From an uncultured Alphaproteobacteria bacterium (GTDB lineage: Bacteria > Pseudomonadota > Alphaproteobacteria > Rhodobacterales > Rhodobacteraceae), in NCBI GenBank assembly GCA_902600895.1, contig CACKLF010000001.1:1-64000 (forward strand): a stretch of 64,000 nucleotides of DNA, in the 5' to 3' direction. The notes below the pieces were generated by a model, which saw only the letters and a list, made by a program, of their open reading frames with translations, was not told the DNA's origin and did not search any database. Below, in pieces: positions 1 to 8,301 of this stretch. How positions within the stretch are numbered: position 1 is the first letter of the stretch; every line of letters begins with the position of its first letter. The position numbers were made by a program, and so were the translations under genes.

Positions 1-51
1 AAGGCAATAAAATTCATCCATGGTAATTTTACGCTTTCAGAAAGTATCCAT

Positions 52-270
52 TTGTTTGCCAAATGTAAGATTCGTAATAATGATAACCTTACCGGGATAA
101 TTTGTGTATGTCTGGCAGGAATAATTTTTTCTTGCAACGACTCAGCAATAAAATGGTTAAGTGGCAATTATCCATTGCACCAAATAATTCTTTTCCGCTC
201 CTTATTTGGACTAATTTTAATTATTTCCTTTCTAGTCCCCCTCCAACGGTTCTTTCCCTTGTTCCAATAG
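52..270 (+). pseudogene. EamA/DMT transporter, N-terminal fragment
   Basis: The 72-residue frame (TTG start) reads like the first two membrane helices of a drug/metabolite (EamA) transporter: a short polar N-terminus, a helix containing GIIFSCNDSAIKWL, then FRSLFGLILIISFLVPL. Family members have about 290 residues and ten helices, so this is roughly a quarter of a protein. It stops just after the second helix. A stretch resembling a central DMT segment reappears at 1745-1843, which suggests one transporter that has been broken up. No function is expected from the fragment. The family call is by pattern only; a small two-helix membrane protein is the alternative. Confidence 0.4.
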
Positions 271-480
271 AGAAGATAACTTTTTAAGAGTATCTAAGAT
301 TATTACGGCACCGTGTGTAGTCCCATCATCAGCCATTCTCGCCATCAGATCTGGAACAAGATTTACGGTAAAGTTTTTATGATGAGGGGCAATCCATGTA
401 CATTCCCCATTCTTCGGCAAGTTCGACTTTCTCAACAACCACATAATAATCATATTTTGTTGATATGTAGCTTGTGATAT
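271..480 (-). pseudogene. Unassigned frameshifted coding relic
   Basis: On the minus strand two overlapping frames both look protein-like and appear to join near 385: an upstream part containing YYVVVEKVELAEEWGMYMDC, and a downstream part containing NLVPDLMARMADDGTTHGAV. A one-base shift at the junction would make one continuous C-terminal segment of about 80 residues ending in GKEPLEGD. I do not recognise the family. Its position beside the DMT fragment supports a decayed region. Codon bias alone could mislead here, so the call is tentative. Confidence 0.25.
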
Positions 481-512
481 ATACTCTAAACTAAATAGTT
501 TAGGAAAGAAGT

Positions 513-1241
513 ATGGTAGAATTATGTAACAAAAAAGCATTAATCGTTGGTGCAAGTGGTGGAATGGGAAGTGCAGTAGCATCAATGCTTGCCAAAAATG
601 GTGTGCATTGCGCTTTAGTTGGCCGTAACGAGCAGAAACTTGATGATATTTTTTCATTATGCTCCTCATTTGGCAATCCATGTTTCACTTTTTCTTGTGA
701 TATATCCAAGAGTTCAGAAATAAAAAAGTGTTGTGTAGAGGCAATCAATAGTCTTGGTAAATTAAACTATCTAATTCACTGTGCAGGAAACTATAATAAG
801 GCTTCAGCTGATGAGTGTGACTTAGAAATTTGGGATGATGTTTTAGATGCGAATATTCGTAGTACCTATCATTTCGCAAGGCACTTACTACCCCAAATAA
901 ATAAGACACCAGGTGGTGCTGTTATTCGTATAAACTCTAGAGACGCACCATATACTGGCATAGGTATTCAAACTGCCCAAAAACGTGCTATCGATGGTTA
1001 CATGGAGGTTCTCTTCGAAGATGTAAGGGAATATGGTACTAAAGTTTGTACCATTAATCCCGGATTTGTTAATACACCGATGGTCAATCCTGAACGTTTA
1101 AATCCAGAACTGATGATGCAGCCAGATGATATATCGCAAGTTGTTCGGTTTATTTTGAGTACTTCTGCAACAGCTTGTCCAACTGAAATTACCATGCAGC
1201 CTCAACGTTCACCCTGGAAAAGTACTGATATGCACCTTTAG
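513..1241 (+). CDS. SDR-family protein lacking the catalytic tyrosine
   Basis: Short-chain dehydrogenase/reductase fold, 242 residues, close to the usual 250. The cofactor loop GASGGMG lies at residues 13-19, the central NAG-type motif CAG near 90-92, Asn114 matches the conserved structural Asn, and Ser142 matches the catalytic Ser. The YxxxK motif reads Q-T-A-Q-K (153-157), so Lys157 is kept and Tyr is replaced by Gln. The C-terminal half keeps the INPGFVNTPM loop after the active site. Known SDRs need the Tyr as acid/base, so classical oxidoreductase activity is doubtful; it could bind NAD(P)H or be an early pseudogene. It is preceded by aggaaag, a plausible ribosome site, and stands alone between decayed sequences. 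Confidence 0.8.
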   Translation: MVELCNKKALIVGASGGMGSAVASMLAKNGVHCALVGRNEQKLDDIFSLCSSFGNPCFTFSCDISKSSEIKKCCVEAINSLGKLNYLIHCAGNYNKASADECDLEIWDDVLDANIRSTYHFARHLLPQINKTPGGAVIRINSRDAPYTGIGIQTAQKRAIDGYMEVLFEDVREYGTKVCTINPGFVNTPMVNPERLNPELMMQPDDISQVVRFILSTSATACPTEITMQPQRSPWKSTDMHL

Positions 1242-2087
1242 GTTGGTGATAGTTCTGAAATTATAAGTTTCCTACGCTTTAGGGCTATCAGATCACTCTG
1301 AGGCACACAAGTTGCTTAATAAATGCCTTACCATACATATTACATCTTAGCGAAAAAAATCAATGTAAGGTTTGGGGCAGAGGAAGAAGGGGTCGAAAAT
1401 TGAAAGCCTTCTTGTTGCAAGCAGAGATACTTTCTATATCTTTCTATGACCCTGCCTGAGACTTTATTTGAAGAGCCATCTAAGTCATTTTTTGTGTTTC
1501 CATAGAATTTGGTTTTTCAGAAAATCTACCAGTCACTATTCCTCCGCATACCCATACCAAAGAGACACAGCTATGATATAATAGGTCCCATGCCTAATCA
1601 TAATCTCCCTGATTATTATTTTGCCCTCTACTGTATTTTTGAATTCCCTGGCGAATAGTGGTAACATACTAGCAAGCAAACGTATTGCCTCTACCGCCTG
1701 ACAAATTGCCCAAGCCATACTAGGATATTAATGACAAGAAAAAGCATTCTCATTACTCGGTTGGCTTAATGCCACTAAAATATATGCATCAAATGAGTTT
1801 CTATGAAACTGCTCCCATATTGCTTAAGTTACTTCTTGAATAGAGTTGTTATGGTATTCATCCAAAAGGTTATTTTAATAAACCGATTGAGTATACCTTA
1901 CAGATTAGCACTAGCGTAAATTGGTGAAGATAAATGAAGAGCTAATGAAGTGGCTATAAAAATAAAGGATTTTCTGATACAAGAAATTAGTTTGTTTAAC
2001 TTAGGTTTCATTCCTTTTTGTTTAAATAAGAAAAGTGAACTGTTACTCTTTAGCATTACCCATAATCAGCAACATTTGAATGGAGTT
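1242..2087. other. Long gene-poor, apparently decayed stretch
   Basis: No intact gene is seen in these roughly 850 bases. A 60-residue minus frame near 1536-1718 (containing LLASMLPLFAREFKN and GKIII) faintly recalls the middle of an SDR but lacks flanking motifs. A plus-strand segment at 1745-1843 resembles a DMT transporter and is listed separately. The rest has frequent stops in all frames. This is far longer than other gaps in the window and fits a region under gene loss. Confidence 0.5.
1745..1843 (+). pseudogene. DMT/EamA transporter, internal fragment
   Basis: The plus frame reads GLMPLKYMHQMSFYETAPIL followed by LKLLLE and a stop. EamA proteins commonly have an 'ALxYMPLxxAxxxFxTAPLFxxLLxxLLLGE' segment at helices 3-4, and the match in order and spacing is good. 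There is no start codon context or downstream continuation in the same frame; a neighbouring frame gives VILINRL, like the segment that usually follows. Taken with the N-terminal piece at 52-270 it suggests a dismembered transporter, though the two pieces need not come from the same gene. Confidence 0.35.
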
Positions 2088-3701
2088 TTATAGAGAGATA
2101 GTTGAATCATGAGTTAGGTCATTGATGACCTTTTTCGCTGCATTATAACCTGAAAGTCCACTAATGAACCCTCCAGGCCAAGTTCCAGCTCCCGAAAGGT
2201 AAAGTCCTGAAAACTGGGTGCAGTATTTTGAAATAGACGGCAACAATCTATTTCCAAACATCTGCTCTGGACCCATAGCACCACAATGGGGATCTCCTTC
2301 CAACAAATTATATTGTTTTTCCATATCTATTGGTGAAAGAAAAACTTTATCAACAATTATGTCATTCAGGTTAGGAATATATCTTGCCATAGTGTCAATA
2401 CATCTTTGTCCAAAAATACTTTTTTGCTCTTCCCAGTTGCTTTTTCGTAGTCTGTATGGAACGTTCCAAACGTTTAAGCTTAGAAAATGATAACCTTCAG
2501 GGGCAAGGGAGGGATCTCTCAATGTTGGAATTAAGCCCCATATTACAGGTTTGTCAGGAATTTCTCCCATAATATGTTGACTCCATGCATTGTCTAAGTA
2601 ATCCAAATTTGGACCTATTCTTATTTGACATCCAGATACTAATTCTTCTAAACCTTTTGGTGCACAACCAAATTTTGGTATTGCGTCGACAACCACGAAT
2701 GCTTTGAAAGAACCTACTTTAAGCTTTATGTTTCTTACTTTTTCATAAAAACTTTTCTCGAAATGAGCCTCATCCATAAGTTCAAGAAACGTTATTTTAG
2801 GATTTATTGCAGATATGACAATCTTCGATAATAATTTTTGACCATCAATTAATACTACGCCACTCACTTTATTTTTTTTTACTAATATCTCTGTTGCTCC
2901 ATTCCCCTTTATTATTTTAACCCCTAAATCTTGGAGAGATAATTCCATTGCTTCAATTATTGCTCCCATTCCCCCTAATGGAAGGCCAGTAGATCCCCTC
3001 AGTGGTTGTTTTCGAGGATCATTGATGACAATATTTTCTTTCTTAGGTTGAGAGTTCATCGATATTGGTCGATTTAGAAAACTTATATTCGAACCGGGTG
3101 TCGAAGGGCCACCATTGCCATTCAATTGGCAAAGAAAGCCATGAAGAGCCTGTATTTCGGAGGACTCAAACCATTCTTCCATTAAATCTCTTGTAGTGCC
3201 AAAGATGAGTTTCCTAAAATTATCAAAGTCATCATCTGATCTTAAATTTTGGGTTAACTCGTGTATATTTTTGGGGGGATCAAATGATGAAATGTTTAAT
3301 TTTTTTGCAAAATTATTGAGATATGAATAAAACTCATCAGTAGCTGCTCCATCTTTAAGTGAAAATTTTTTATATTCATCTTTTAAGTCAGTTTTACTTC
3401 TCCATCCAAAAAAGGCTCGGTCCTCCTCAAAAGGCATTATGAGTGACGGGTCAGACGTTTGCATTTTCAGACCAAACTTTTCTAAGCGCATGTCTTGAAT
3501 TATCATTGGTTCGAAAGATCCTGGAGAATGAGGATTAGTGCCTTTAAACCCAGGAAGAAATTCATAGGTTTTGCATAAGCCCCCTAAATCATTCTTATCT
3601 TCGATCAAGCAAACATTTAGCCCAGATTTTTTTAGGTAAAATGCAGCTACAATTCCATTATGGCCTCCACCTATTACGATTGCATCAAAATTTTCAGGCA
3701 T
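2088..3701 (-). CDS. PYROXD2-like FAD-dependent oxidoreductase (phytoene desaturase superfamily)
   Basis: The 537-residue protein has the dinucleotide-binding start VIGGGHNGIVAAFYL (about residues 9-23), an acidic end of the second strand (LIEDKNDLGG), and the C-terminal FAD signature GAGTWPGG near 504 followed by ISGLSGYNAA. This architecture is that of phytoene-dehydrogenase-like NAD(P)/FAD proteins, and the GGGHNG start is typical of the PYROXD2 branch rather than true carotenoid enzymes. No carotenoid genes are near. It sits last in a probable operon after the muconolactone-isomerase-like gene (2 bases apart) and the M19 peptidase homologue, so a catabolic redox step on a small molecule is more likely than pigment synthesis. 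The substrate is unknown. Confidence 0.85.
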   Translation of the reverse strand: MPENFDAIVIGGGHNGIVAAFYLKKSGLNVCLIEDKNDLGGLCKTYEFLPGFKGTNPHSPGSFEPMIIQDMRLEKFGLKMQTSDPSLIMPFEEDRAFFGWRSKTDLKDEYKKFSLKDGAATDEFYSYLNNFAKKLNISSFDPPKNIHELTQNLRSDDDFDNFRKLIFGTTRDLMEEWFESSEIQALHGFLCQLNGNGGPSTPGSNISFLNRPISMNSQPKKENIVINDPRKQPLRGSTGLPLGGMGAIIEAMELSLQDLGVKIIKGNGATEILVKKNKVSGVVLIDGQKLLSKIVISAINPKITFLELMDEAHFEKSFYEKVRNIKLKVGSFKAFVVVDAIPKFGCAPKGLEELVSGCQIRIGPNLDYLDNAWSQHIMGEIPDKPVIWGLIPTLRDPSLAPEGYHFLSLNVWNVPYRLRKSNWEEQKSIFGQRCIDTMARYIPNLNDIIVDKVFLSPIDMEKQYNLLEGDPHCGAMGPEQMFGNRLLPSISKYCTQFSGLYLSGAGTWPGGFISGLSGYNAAKKVINDLTHDSTISL

Positions 3702-3703
3702 AT

Positions 3704-4006
3704 TTAAAAAGCTTCCATGTCTTTTGGTTTTAAAGGGTCTACTGGATGCACTGCAAGGGGGTGAACTTGGATGTCCATGTATGGAAAAACTGGTAGCTGG
3801 CTGAGAAAATAATGTAATTCAGTCGCATCTCTAGCTTCCCATAACCCCCAATTCTCTCTGCGACCTGGAACTCTCCACATTCTCTTCATAACTCCTTTCG
3901 CAATAACTCCTTTTATATGCTCTCTCTCTTCTAAGGAAACTTTTTCAATATCTGAAGCATTCCAATTTTCAGGCCATGTTATTTTTATATTTACCAGAAA
4001 CTCCAT
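3704..4006 (-). CDS. Muconolactone delta-isomerase-like protein
   Basis: A 100-residue protein of the muconolactone isomerase (CatC, ferredoxin-like alpha+beta) family: it starts MEFLVNIKITWPE, has a central charged helix, then GRRENWGLWEARDATELHYF and a C-terminal PYMDIQVHPLAVHP strand, all in the family order. Authentic CatC isomerises muconolactone in the beta-ketoadipate pathway, but no catA, catB or pcaD is nearby, so the substrate is probably different. The start at this ATG is chosen because GGGAGGA lies a few bases upstream; an adjacent upstream ATG and a TTG are less well spaced. It is sandwiched between the M19 homologue and the FAD oxidoreductase, with near-contact to the latter. 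Confidence 0.8.
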   Translation of the reverse strand: MEFLVNIKITWPENWNASDIEKVSLEEREHIKGVIAKGVMKRMWRVPGRRENWGLWEARDATELHYFLSQLPVFPYMDIQVHPLAVHPVDPLKPKDMEAF

Positions 4007-4035
4007 CATTCCTCCCAATTTTTATCAAGATACAC

Positions 4036-5025
4036 TTAAAAGAATTTTGAAAAAAGATTTAACCAATTCTGACCCATAATTTTTGAAATTTCATCTGGAT
4101 TAAATCCCTTTTTAGCAAATGCTAATTCTAAATTTTGGAATTGTGATGGATTATTAAACCAAGTTGGCCATTTGCTAAATTGATTTGGTGAATTTAAGGG
4201 ACTCTCTCTTGACCATCTTCCAGCTCTCCACCACAAAACAGTTTCTTCAGTGTATCCAGTATAAAAATCTGAACCTATGCCAACGTGATCGATACCAATC
4301 AAATTAACCGTGTAAGCTACCATATCACAAAAATCATCAATAGTTGCCTTGCTGCCATTCTTTAGAATTTTAGGATACATACTTAAGCCTATCACTCCAC
4401 CTTGACTCGCAAGCAACATCAAAAGCTCGTCAGATTTATTTCGTTTATTCAACTCTATGTCGAAACCAACATACCCAGAAGGATTTGCGTGAGTAAAGAC
4501 GACAGGATTTTGACTTAGCTCCATTGCTTCTATTGAACTCCTTTCGTTACAATGCGATAAATCAATGATCATACCTACCCTGTTCATTTCTTTGATGAAA
4601 TTTTTTCCTAAAAAACCTGAAACACCTCCCTCATCTTCCCAACAGCCGGTAGCAACTAAATTTCTAATGTTGTAAGTGAGTTGAGAAATCCTTACTCCCA
4701 TTTGATAAAACATTTCAATCAGTTCTATGTTGTCCTCAAAAGGGGACGTGTTTTGAAATCCAAAAATAATTGCAGTTTTTTTATTTTTTGTAAGCTCAAG
4801 AATATCATTCTGTGACTTGGCAAGGCCAATCAGGTCAGAATTTTCTCGAAATAGTTTATTCCAGTCACTTATAACTTTTACAGTCTCGAGGGCGTTTTCC
4901 CATACTGCCAATGTAACGTGTACAACGTTAATATTTCCTTCTTTCCATTCCAGAAAGCGTTCCCTAGTTGGTTTGGAATACTGTAAGCAATCCACATTTA
5001 TAAGTTTATTGGTAAAAATATTCAT
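4036..5025 (-). CDS. Peptidase M19 (membrane dipeptidase) family protein, noncanonical metal site
   Basis: 329 residues with the M19 amidohydrolase-type barrel signature: MGVRISQLTYNIRNLVATGC (about 109-128), DLSHCNERSS (His158), VFTHANPSG (His179) and HVGIGSDF towards the C-terminus. The family catalyses Zn-dependent dipeptide hydrolysis in renal dipeptidase. Here the N-terminal HxD pair is absent (VDCLQYS at 11-17) and the bridging Glu position reads Gln91 (GFQNTSP). I recall this as a recurring subfamily variant rather than a mutation, but a one-metal or altered chemistry is implied. There is no signal peptide, so it is probably cytoplasmic. It is first of a likely three-gene operon with the isomerase-like and FAD oxidoreductase genes. 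Confidence 0.85.
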   Translation of the reverse strand: MNIFTNKLINVDCLQYSKPTRERFLEWKEGNINVVHVTLAVWENALETVKVISDWNKLFRENSDLIGLAKSQNDILELTKNKKTAIIFGFQNTSPFEDNIELIEMFYQMGVRISQLTYNIRNLVATGCWEDEGGVSGFLGKNFIKEMNRVGMIIDLSHCNERSSIEAMELSQNPVVFTHANPSGYVGFDIELNKRNKSDELLMLLASQGGVIGLSMYPKILKNGSKATIDDFCDMVAYTVNLIGIDHVGIGSDFYTGYTEETVLWWRAGRWSRESPLNSPNQFSKWPTWFNNPSQFQNLELAFAKKGFNPDEISKIMGQNWLNLFSKFF

Positions 5026-5204
5026 ATCTATAACACTTTAATTTTAAGATTAAGCTAAAGAAAACACAGATACAATGTTAATCCTCAGCACAATTCCATA
5101 TCTAGGAGTGTATTTCAGTGATTATAAAAACGCTTACCACAATTAAGTGGCTAAAGTGCATATACGAAAATGCAATTCAAAGCACGAATAAGATTTGGAG
5201 TATT

Positions 5205-5453
5205 TCATTCATTTTTACAAACTGTCTGATAGATTACTGCGTAATCAGATGCAACAGAGGCATAGAATGCAGCCTTTTCTTCATTTTTTTCTTCCCACTT
5301 TTCCCCAGCAAGATGGGTGAATAAGCCAATTGCCGCATATATCTCAGAGCATGATTTTTCCCCCAATTCTTGCATTTGGGACTCTCCATAGACTCCATAT
5401 CCCAGAAAACTAAGAGATACTACATTTATCAATATTAAAAGTTTTTTATTCAT
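5205..5453 (-). CDS. Small secreted hypothetical protein
   Basis: The 82-residue protein begins MNKKLLILINVVSLSFLGYG, a typical Sec signal peptide (basic start, hydrophobic core) with cleavage probably near GVYGES. The mature part is about 58 residues with two cysteines (SCSEIY and TVCKNE), compatible with a disulfide, and is otherwise helical and charged. The start is picked because GGGAG sits 6-8 bases upstream; a longer frame begins 60 bases earlier but would bury the signal peptide. No family recognised. The two-Cys, AFYASVASDYAVIYQ pattern suggests a periplasmic cap or lysozyme-inhibitor-like peptide, but that is only inference. Confidence 0.6.
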   Translation of the reverse strand: MNKKLLILINVVSLSFLGYGVYGESQMQELGEKSCSEIYAAIGLFTHLAGEKWEEKNEEKAAFYASVASDYAVIYQTVCKNE

Positions 5454-5470
5454 AATTTCTCCCGGACCTT

Positions 5471-5866
5471 TTAATTTCCCTTTTTGGAAAATTGTATCAG
5501 AATAACCCCACACATTGTAAAGATTATAAGTAGCGTGATTGATAAACTTACAGACGTTATATTATATAGAAGCTCTGCGATTACAATGCTATCAGAGCTA
5601 TAATAGTCGATGCAATTTTGAAGACCACCCTCGTAATTCCAGCGGCTCTCCACTTTCATCAAATCACATTCCGCCTTTGCTTCACCTAGTGTTAATCCAC
5701 CTAACAGTGGGTATAATTCCTCACTAAATACTTTCACTAAATTTAGGAGGGCCATTAATGCAAAAGAGATGAATGTCATGCTAAGATACTGATTTAACTT
5801 AAATCGGTTATACTTTATTTTTGTACTTTTCTTTTTTTTTAGGGCGGCCATGAAAAAACTTTTCAA
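5471..5866 (-). CDS. Hypothetical two-helix membrane protein
   Basis: 131 residues; a lysine-rich N-terminus (KKKKSTKIKYNRFK) precedes a membrane helix at about 29-47 (TFISFALMALLNLVKVF), then an external loop of about 50 residues with two cysteines (ECDLMK, LQNCID) and a second helix (SLSITLLIIFTMCGVILI). The N-terminal and C-terminal ends would be cytoplasmic and the Cys-containing loop periplasmic, giving a plausible disulfide. A start eight residues in or at Met6 is also possible. It lies 17 bases upstream of the small secreted protein on the same strand, so the two are probably cotranscribed. No family is recognised. Confidence 0.55.
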   Translation of the reverse strand: MKSFFMAALKKKKSTKIKYNRFKLNQYLSMTFISFALMALLNLVKVFSEELYPLLGGLTLGEAKAECDLMKVESRWNYEGGLQNCIDYYSSDSIVIAELLYNITSVSLSITLLIIFTMCGVILIQFSKKGN

Positions 5867-5930
5867 ATGAAGGTAAAACTTCTTTGTTGAACTGTAAAAG
5901 CAAAAAGCTAAACGCGAAAACTTAATCTCC

Positions 5931-7112
5931 CTATGTCTTTTTTAACCCTATTTTTGCTCTGAAAATTTCAAGTGTTTCCTCCTTTTCTAATGCATTAAAA
6001 ATATATTCTGCCTGAGTTTTAGGGGCGTTTCCGTCTACAGGGGGATCTAAATCTAGATTGTTGGGAAAGGAATACCCTTCGGCAAAAGCTGATATTACAT
6101 TTATCAATTCAAGTTTAGATAACTTAGCGGAAGTTTTTGCCTTTAAAAGTTCAGGGTAAAGAGTGAGACACATCTTCCTCCTGTCAACTTCTTCCATGGC
6201 TCTTCCAAAGGGTGAAGATATCTGCAATAAATTAACTAGACGTAATATATTTGGAGATCTATTTTCGCCGGCTGCATGAAAAACAGCTGGATTAAAGAAA
6301 ATCATATCACCAGTTTTTAAAGCTAGCTGTGCATAGTTTTCCAGAAATATGTCTCTAACATCAGGGTATCCTATAGAAACATATCCCGACTCTAGCTTTT
6401 GGGAAAATGGTAATAGTTGAGTGGGCCCACTTTCTACTGGCATATCACAGTGAGCAATAGCTCCTTGTAATGTCAGATATGGAGAAATTAAATGAACGTG
6501 GTGTTGGTAGAGACTTACTTTCTCTCTGGGCATAAAACCAAGATGATAGTCACGATGTGGCTGTTGAGCACTGCCACCAGGGTTCACTCTATTCACCTGT
6601 GCAGTCACTTGATATCCTGGACCTAGCCAGGATAAGGCAGCAAGATTAATTGCAGGCTCTTTATAATATTCAATGAAATTGGCAGGATTGCTCTCACAAT
6701 GCTTTTCAAGCGAGTTCCAAACTCTATCGTTACTACCTGGTTTCCCAAAATGATCTCCTGATATTTTCGTTTTTTTCTCAAGCTCTATGACTTCTTCAAA
6801 GACTCGGGTAGCTTGAGCGATAACATTTAAATTTGATATGGCCCCTTTTACTATTATTATACCTGGACCCTCAGAAAATACCCATGCCCACTCGTGAAGA
6901 AGTTTTTTGCACATAGGCTTATTTCTTTGGATTGAATCTAAAAATTTACCTTCGTATATTGGTATTTTTTTTTGTATGTCTATTGCAAAAGGCACCTGAT
7001 CTCCACTGGTACTCATTCGCACTATTTCGCTCAAACTTGATGTGATTGATTTTTTGTTTTCTAAACCTTTAAACAGTTCTAAATCCAAATTTACCAACAG
7101 TTCGTTCTCCAA
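5931..7112 (-). CDS. Phytanoyl-CoA dioxygenase (PhyH) family protein
   Basis: 393 residues with the Fe(II)/2-oxoglutarate facial triad of the PhyH family: H186-R-D188 in AQQPHRDYHLGF and distal His279 in FFNPAVFHAAGENRS, with Arg291 placed to bind 2-oxoglutarate. The family hydroxylates acyl-CoAs or small metabolites such as ectoine; the substrate here is not deducible. The N-terminal 100 residues are longer than in minimal PhyH proteins. The assigned start is TTG with only a weak upstream purine run; an internal ATG at residue 33 is an alternative. It is transcribed divergently from iolG, sharing a 185-base intergenic region, so shared control with the inositol island is possible. Confidence 0.8.
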   Translation of the reverse strand: MENELLVNLDLELFKGLENKKSITSSLSEIVRMSTSGDQVPFAIDIQKKIPIYEGKFLDSIQRNKPMCKKLLHEWAWVFSEGPGIIIVKGAISNLNVIAQATRVFEEVIELEKKTKISGDHFGKPGSNDRVWNSLEKHCESNPANFIEYYKEPAINLAALSWLGPGYQVTAQVNRVNPGGSAQQPHRDYHLGFMPREKVSLYQHHVHLISPYLTLQGAIAHCDMPVESGPTQLLPFSQKLESGYVSIGYPDVRDIFLENYAQLALKTGDMIFFNPAVFHAAGENRSPNILRLVNLLQISSPFGRAMEEVDRRKMCLTLYPELLKAKTSAKLSKLELINVISAFAEGYSFPNNLDLDPPVDGNAPKTQAEYIFNALEKEETLEIFRAKIGLKKT

Positions 7113-7297
7113 ATTTATTTCTACTTCTTATTAATATCATTTTAAAATAACTATCAACGATGCATATGCAATCAGAATAATACTTTACTGAACTATATAC
7201 CTTTCAAGAGTTCACAAAATATTTGGAATTTTAACTCACTTCTTTTAATTTGGCTTATCAGATATTACTGTTAGTAGAAAAAAATTGGGGAAATGTA

Positions 7298-8293
7298 ATG
7301 AATCTGGCAGTAATTGGACTTGGTAGAATAGGCTGCATCCATGCTGAGAATCTTAATATGTTGCCCAATACTAATTTGGTTGCCGTTTCAGATATAGATC
7401 AAATGGTAGCAAATGATCTGGCTAAGACTTATGGTTGTTTAGCTCTTTCTGTTCCCGATATAATGGATTCAAAAAATATCGAAGGGATAGTCATATGTAG
7501 TCCAACTCCAACACACACGGAGCTGATAAAGCTCGGCTCAAGATGTGGTAAAGCCATTTTCTGTGAGAAGCCAATAGACTTATCCATAAACCAAGTAAGA
7601 AAATGTCTTAAATATGTAGATAATTTCAATGGTTTTTTGATGATAGGATTCAACCGCAGATTTGATCCAAATTTTTTTCAGTTAAAAGAAAAAATATCTT
7701 CAGGTTCTCTTGGAAACCCAGAGATCATTCAAATTATTTCTCGTGATCCTAATCCCCCAACCAGGGAATACACAAAAACCTCCGGAGGTATTTTTAAGGA
7801 TATGATGATTCATGACTTTGATATGGTGCTATATATTTTGAATGAAGCACCTAATAGTGTTATGGCATATGGATCAAATTTATTCACTGAACATGGAGAT
7901 ACAAAAGATTATGATACAGCCACAGCAATTTTAACAATGCAAGGCGGTCAGCAAATTATTATTTCAAATTCTAGGCGAACTACCTATGGCTATGACCAAA
8001 GGGTAGAGATACATTGTTCTAAAGGAACCATTGCGGCTCAAAATATGAGGCCCTCTGATATTGAGATCGCTACAAAGAACGGTTTTTCTAGACCAAAGCT
8101 GCATGAGTTTTTCATGTCAAGGTATTCAGAAGCTTATAAAATCGAAATGATGGCCTTTGTCGAATCTTTCACTAACGGAACCCAACCTAGTCCATCTGGC
8201 GCCGCTGGTTTAAACTCTCTCTTGATTGCAGAGGCTGCGGGCCAATCTGTTAAATCTGGAAAACCAGTGAAATTGTCTGGGTTACAGCTTTGA
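7298..8293 (+). CDS. iolG: Inositol 2-dehydrogenase
   Basis: A 331-residue Gfo/Idh/MocA enzyme that would oxidise myo-inositol to scyllo-inosose with NAD. The Rossmann motif IGLGRIG is at residues 6-12, the EKP motif with catalytic Lys91 at 90-92, and the characteristic GGIFKDMMIHDFDM segment gives the Asp168/His172 pair known from bacterial inositol dehydrogenases. The length matches the family (about 330). A frame start 48 bases upstream (TTG) adds residues ahead of the Rossmann strand and was rejected. The gene stands at the head of the inositol island, with iolC, iolD, iolB and iolE downstream on the same strand, separated by one minus-strand dehydrogenase gene. Confidence 0.88.
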   Translation: MNLAVIGLGRIGCIHAENLNMLPNTNLVAVSDIDQMVANDLAKTYGCLALSVPDIMDSKNIEGIVICSPTPTHTELIKLGSRCGKAIFCEKPIDLSINQVRKCLKYVDNFNGFLMIGFNRRFDPNFFQLKEKISSGSLGNPEIIQIISRDPNPPTREYTKTSGGIFKDMMIHDFDMVLYILNEAPNSVMAYGSNLFTEHGDTKDYDTATAILTMQGGQQIIISNSRRTTYGYDQRVEIHCSKGTIAAQNMRPSDIEIATKNGFSRPKLHEFFMSRYSEAYKIEMMAFVESFTNGTQPSPSGAAGLNSLLIAEAAGQSVKSGKPVKLSGLQL

Positions 8294-8301
8294 TCTGGTT
8301 T

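Noticed and set aside
232..681. A 149-residue minus-strand open frame spanning the start of the SDR
   Set aside because: Half of it is antisense to the SDR; only the downstream half looks protein-like, and that is reported as a relic.
1536..1718. A 60-residue minus-strand frame resembling the middle of an SDR
   Set aside because: Too short, without the cofactor loop or YxxxK, and not extendable in any frame; no support for a gene.
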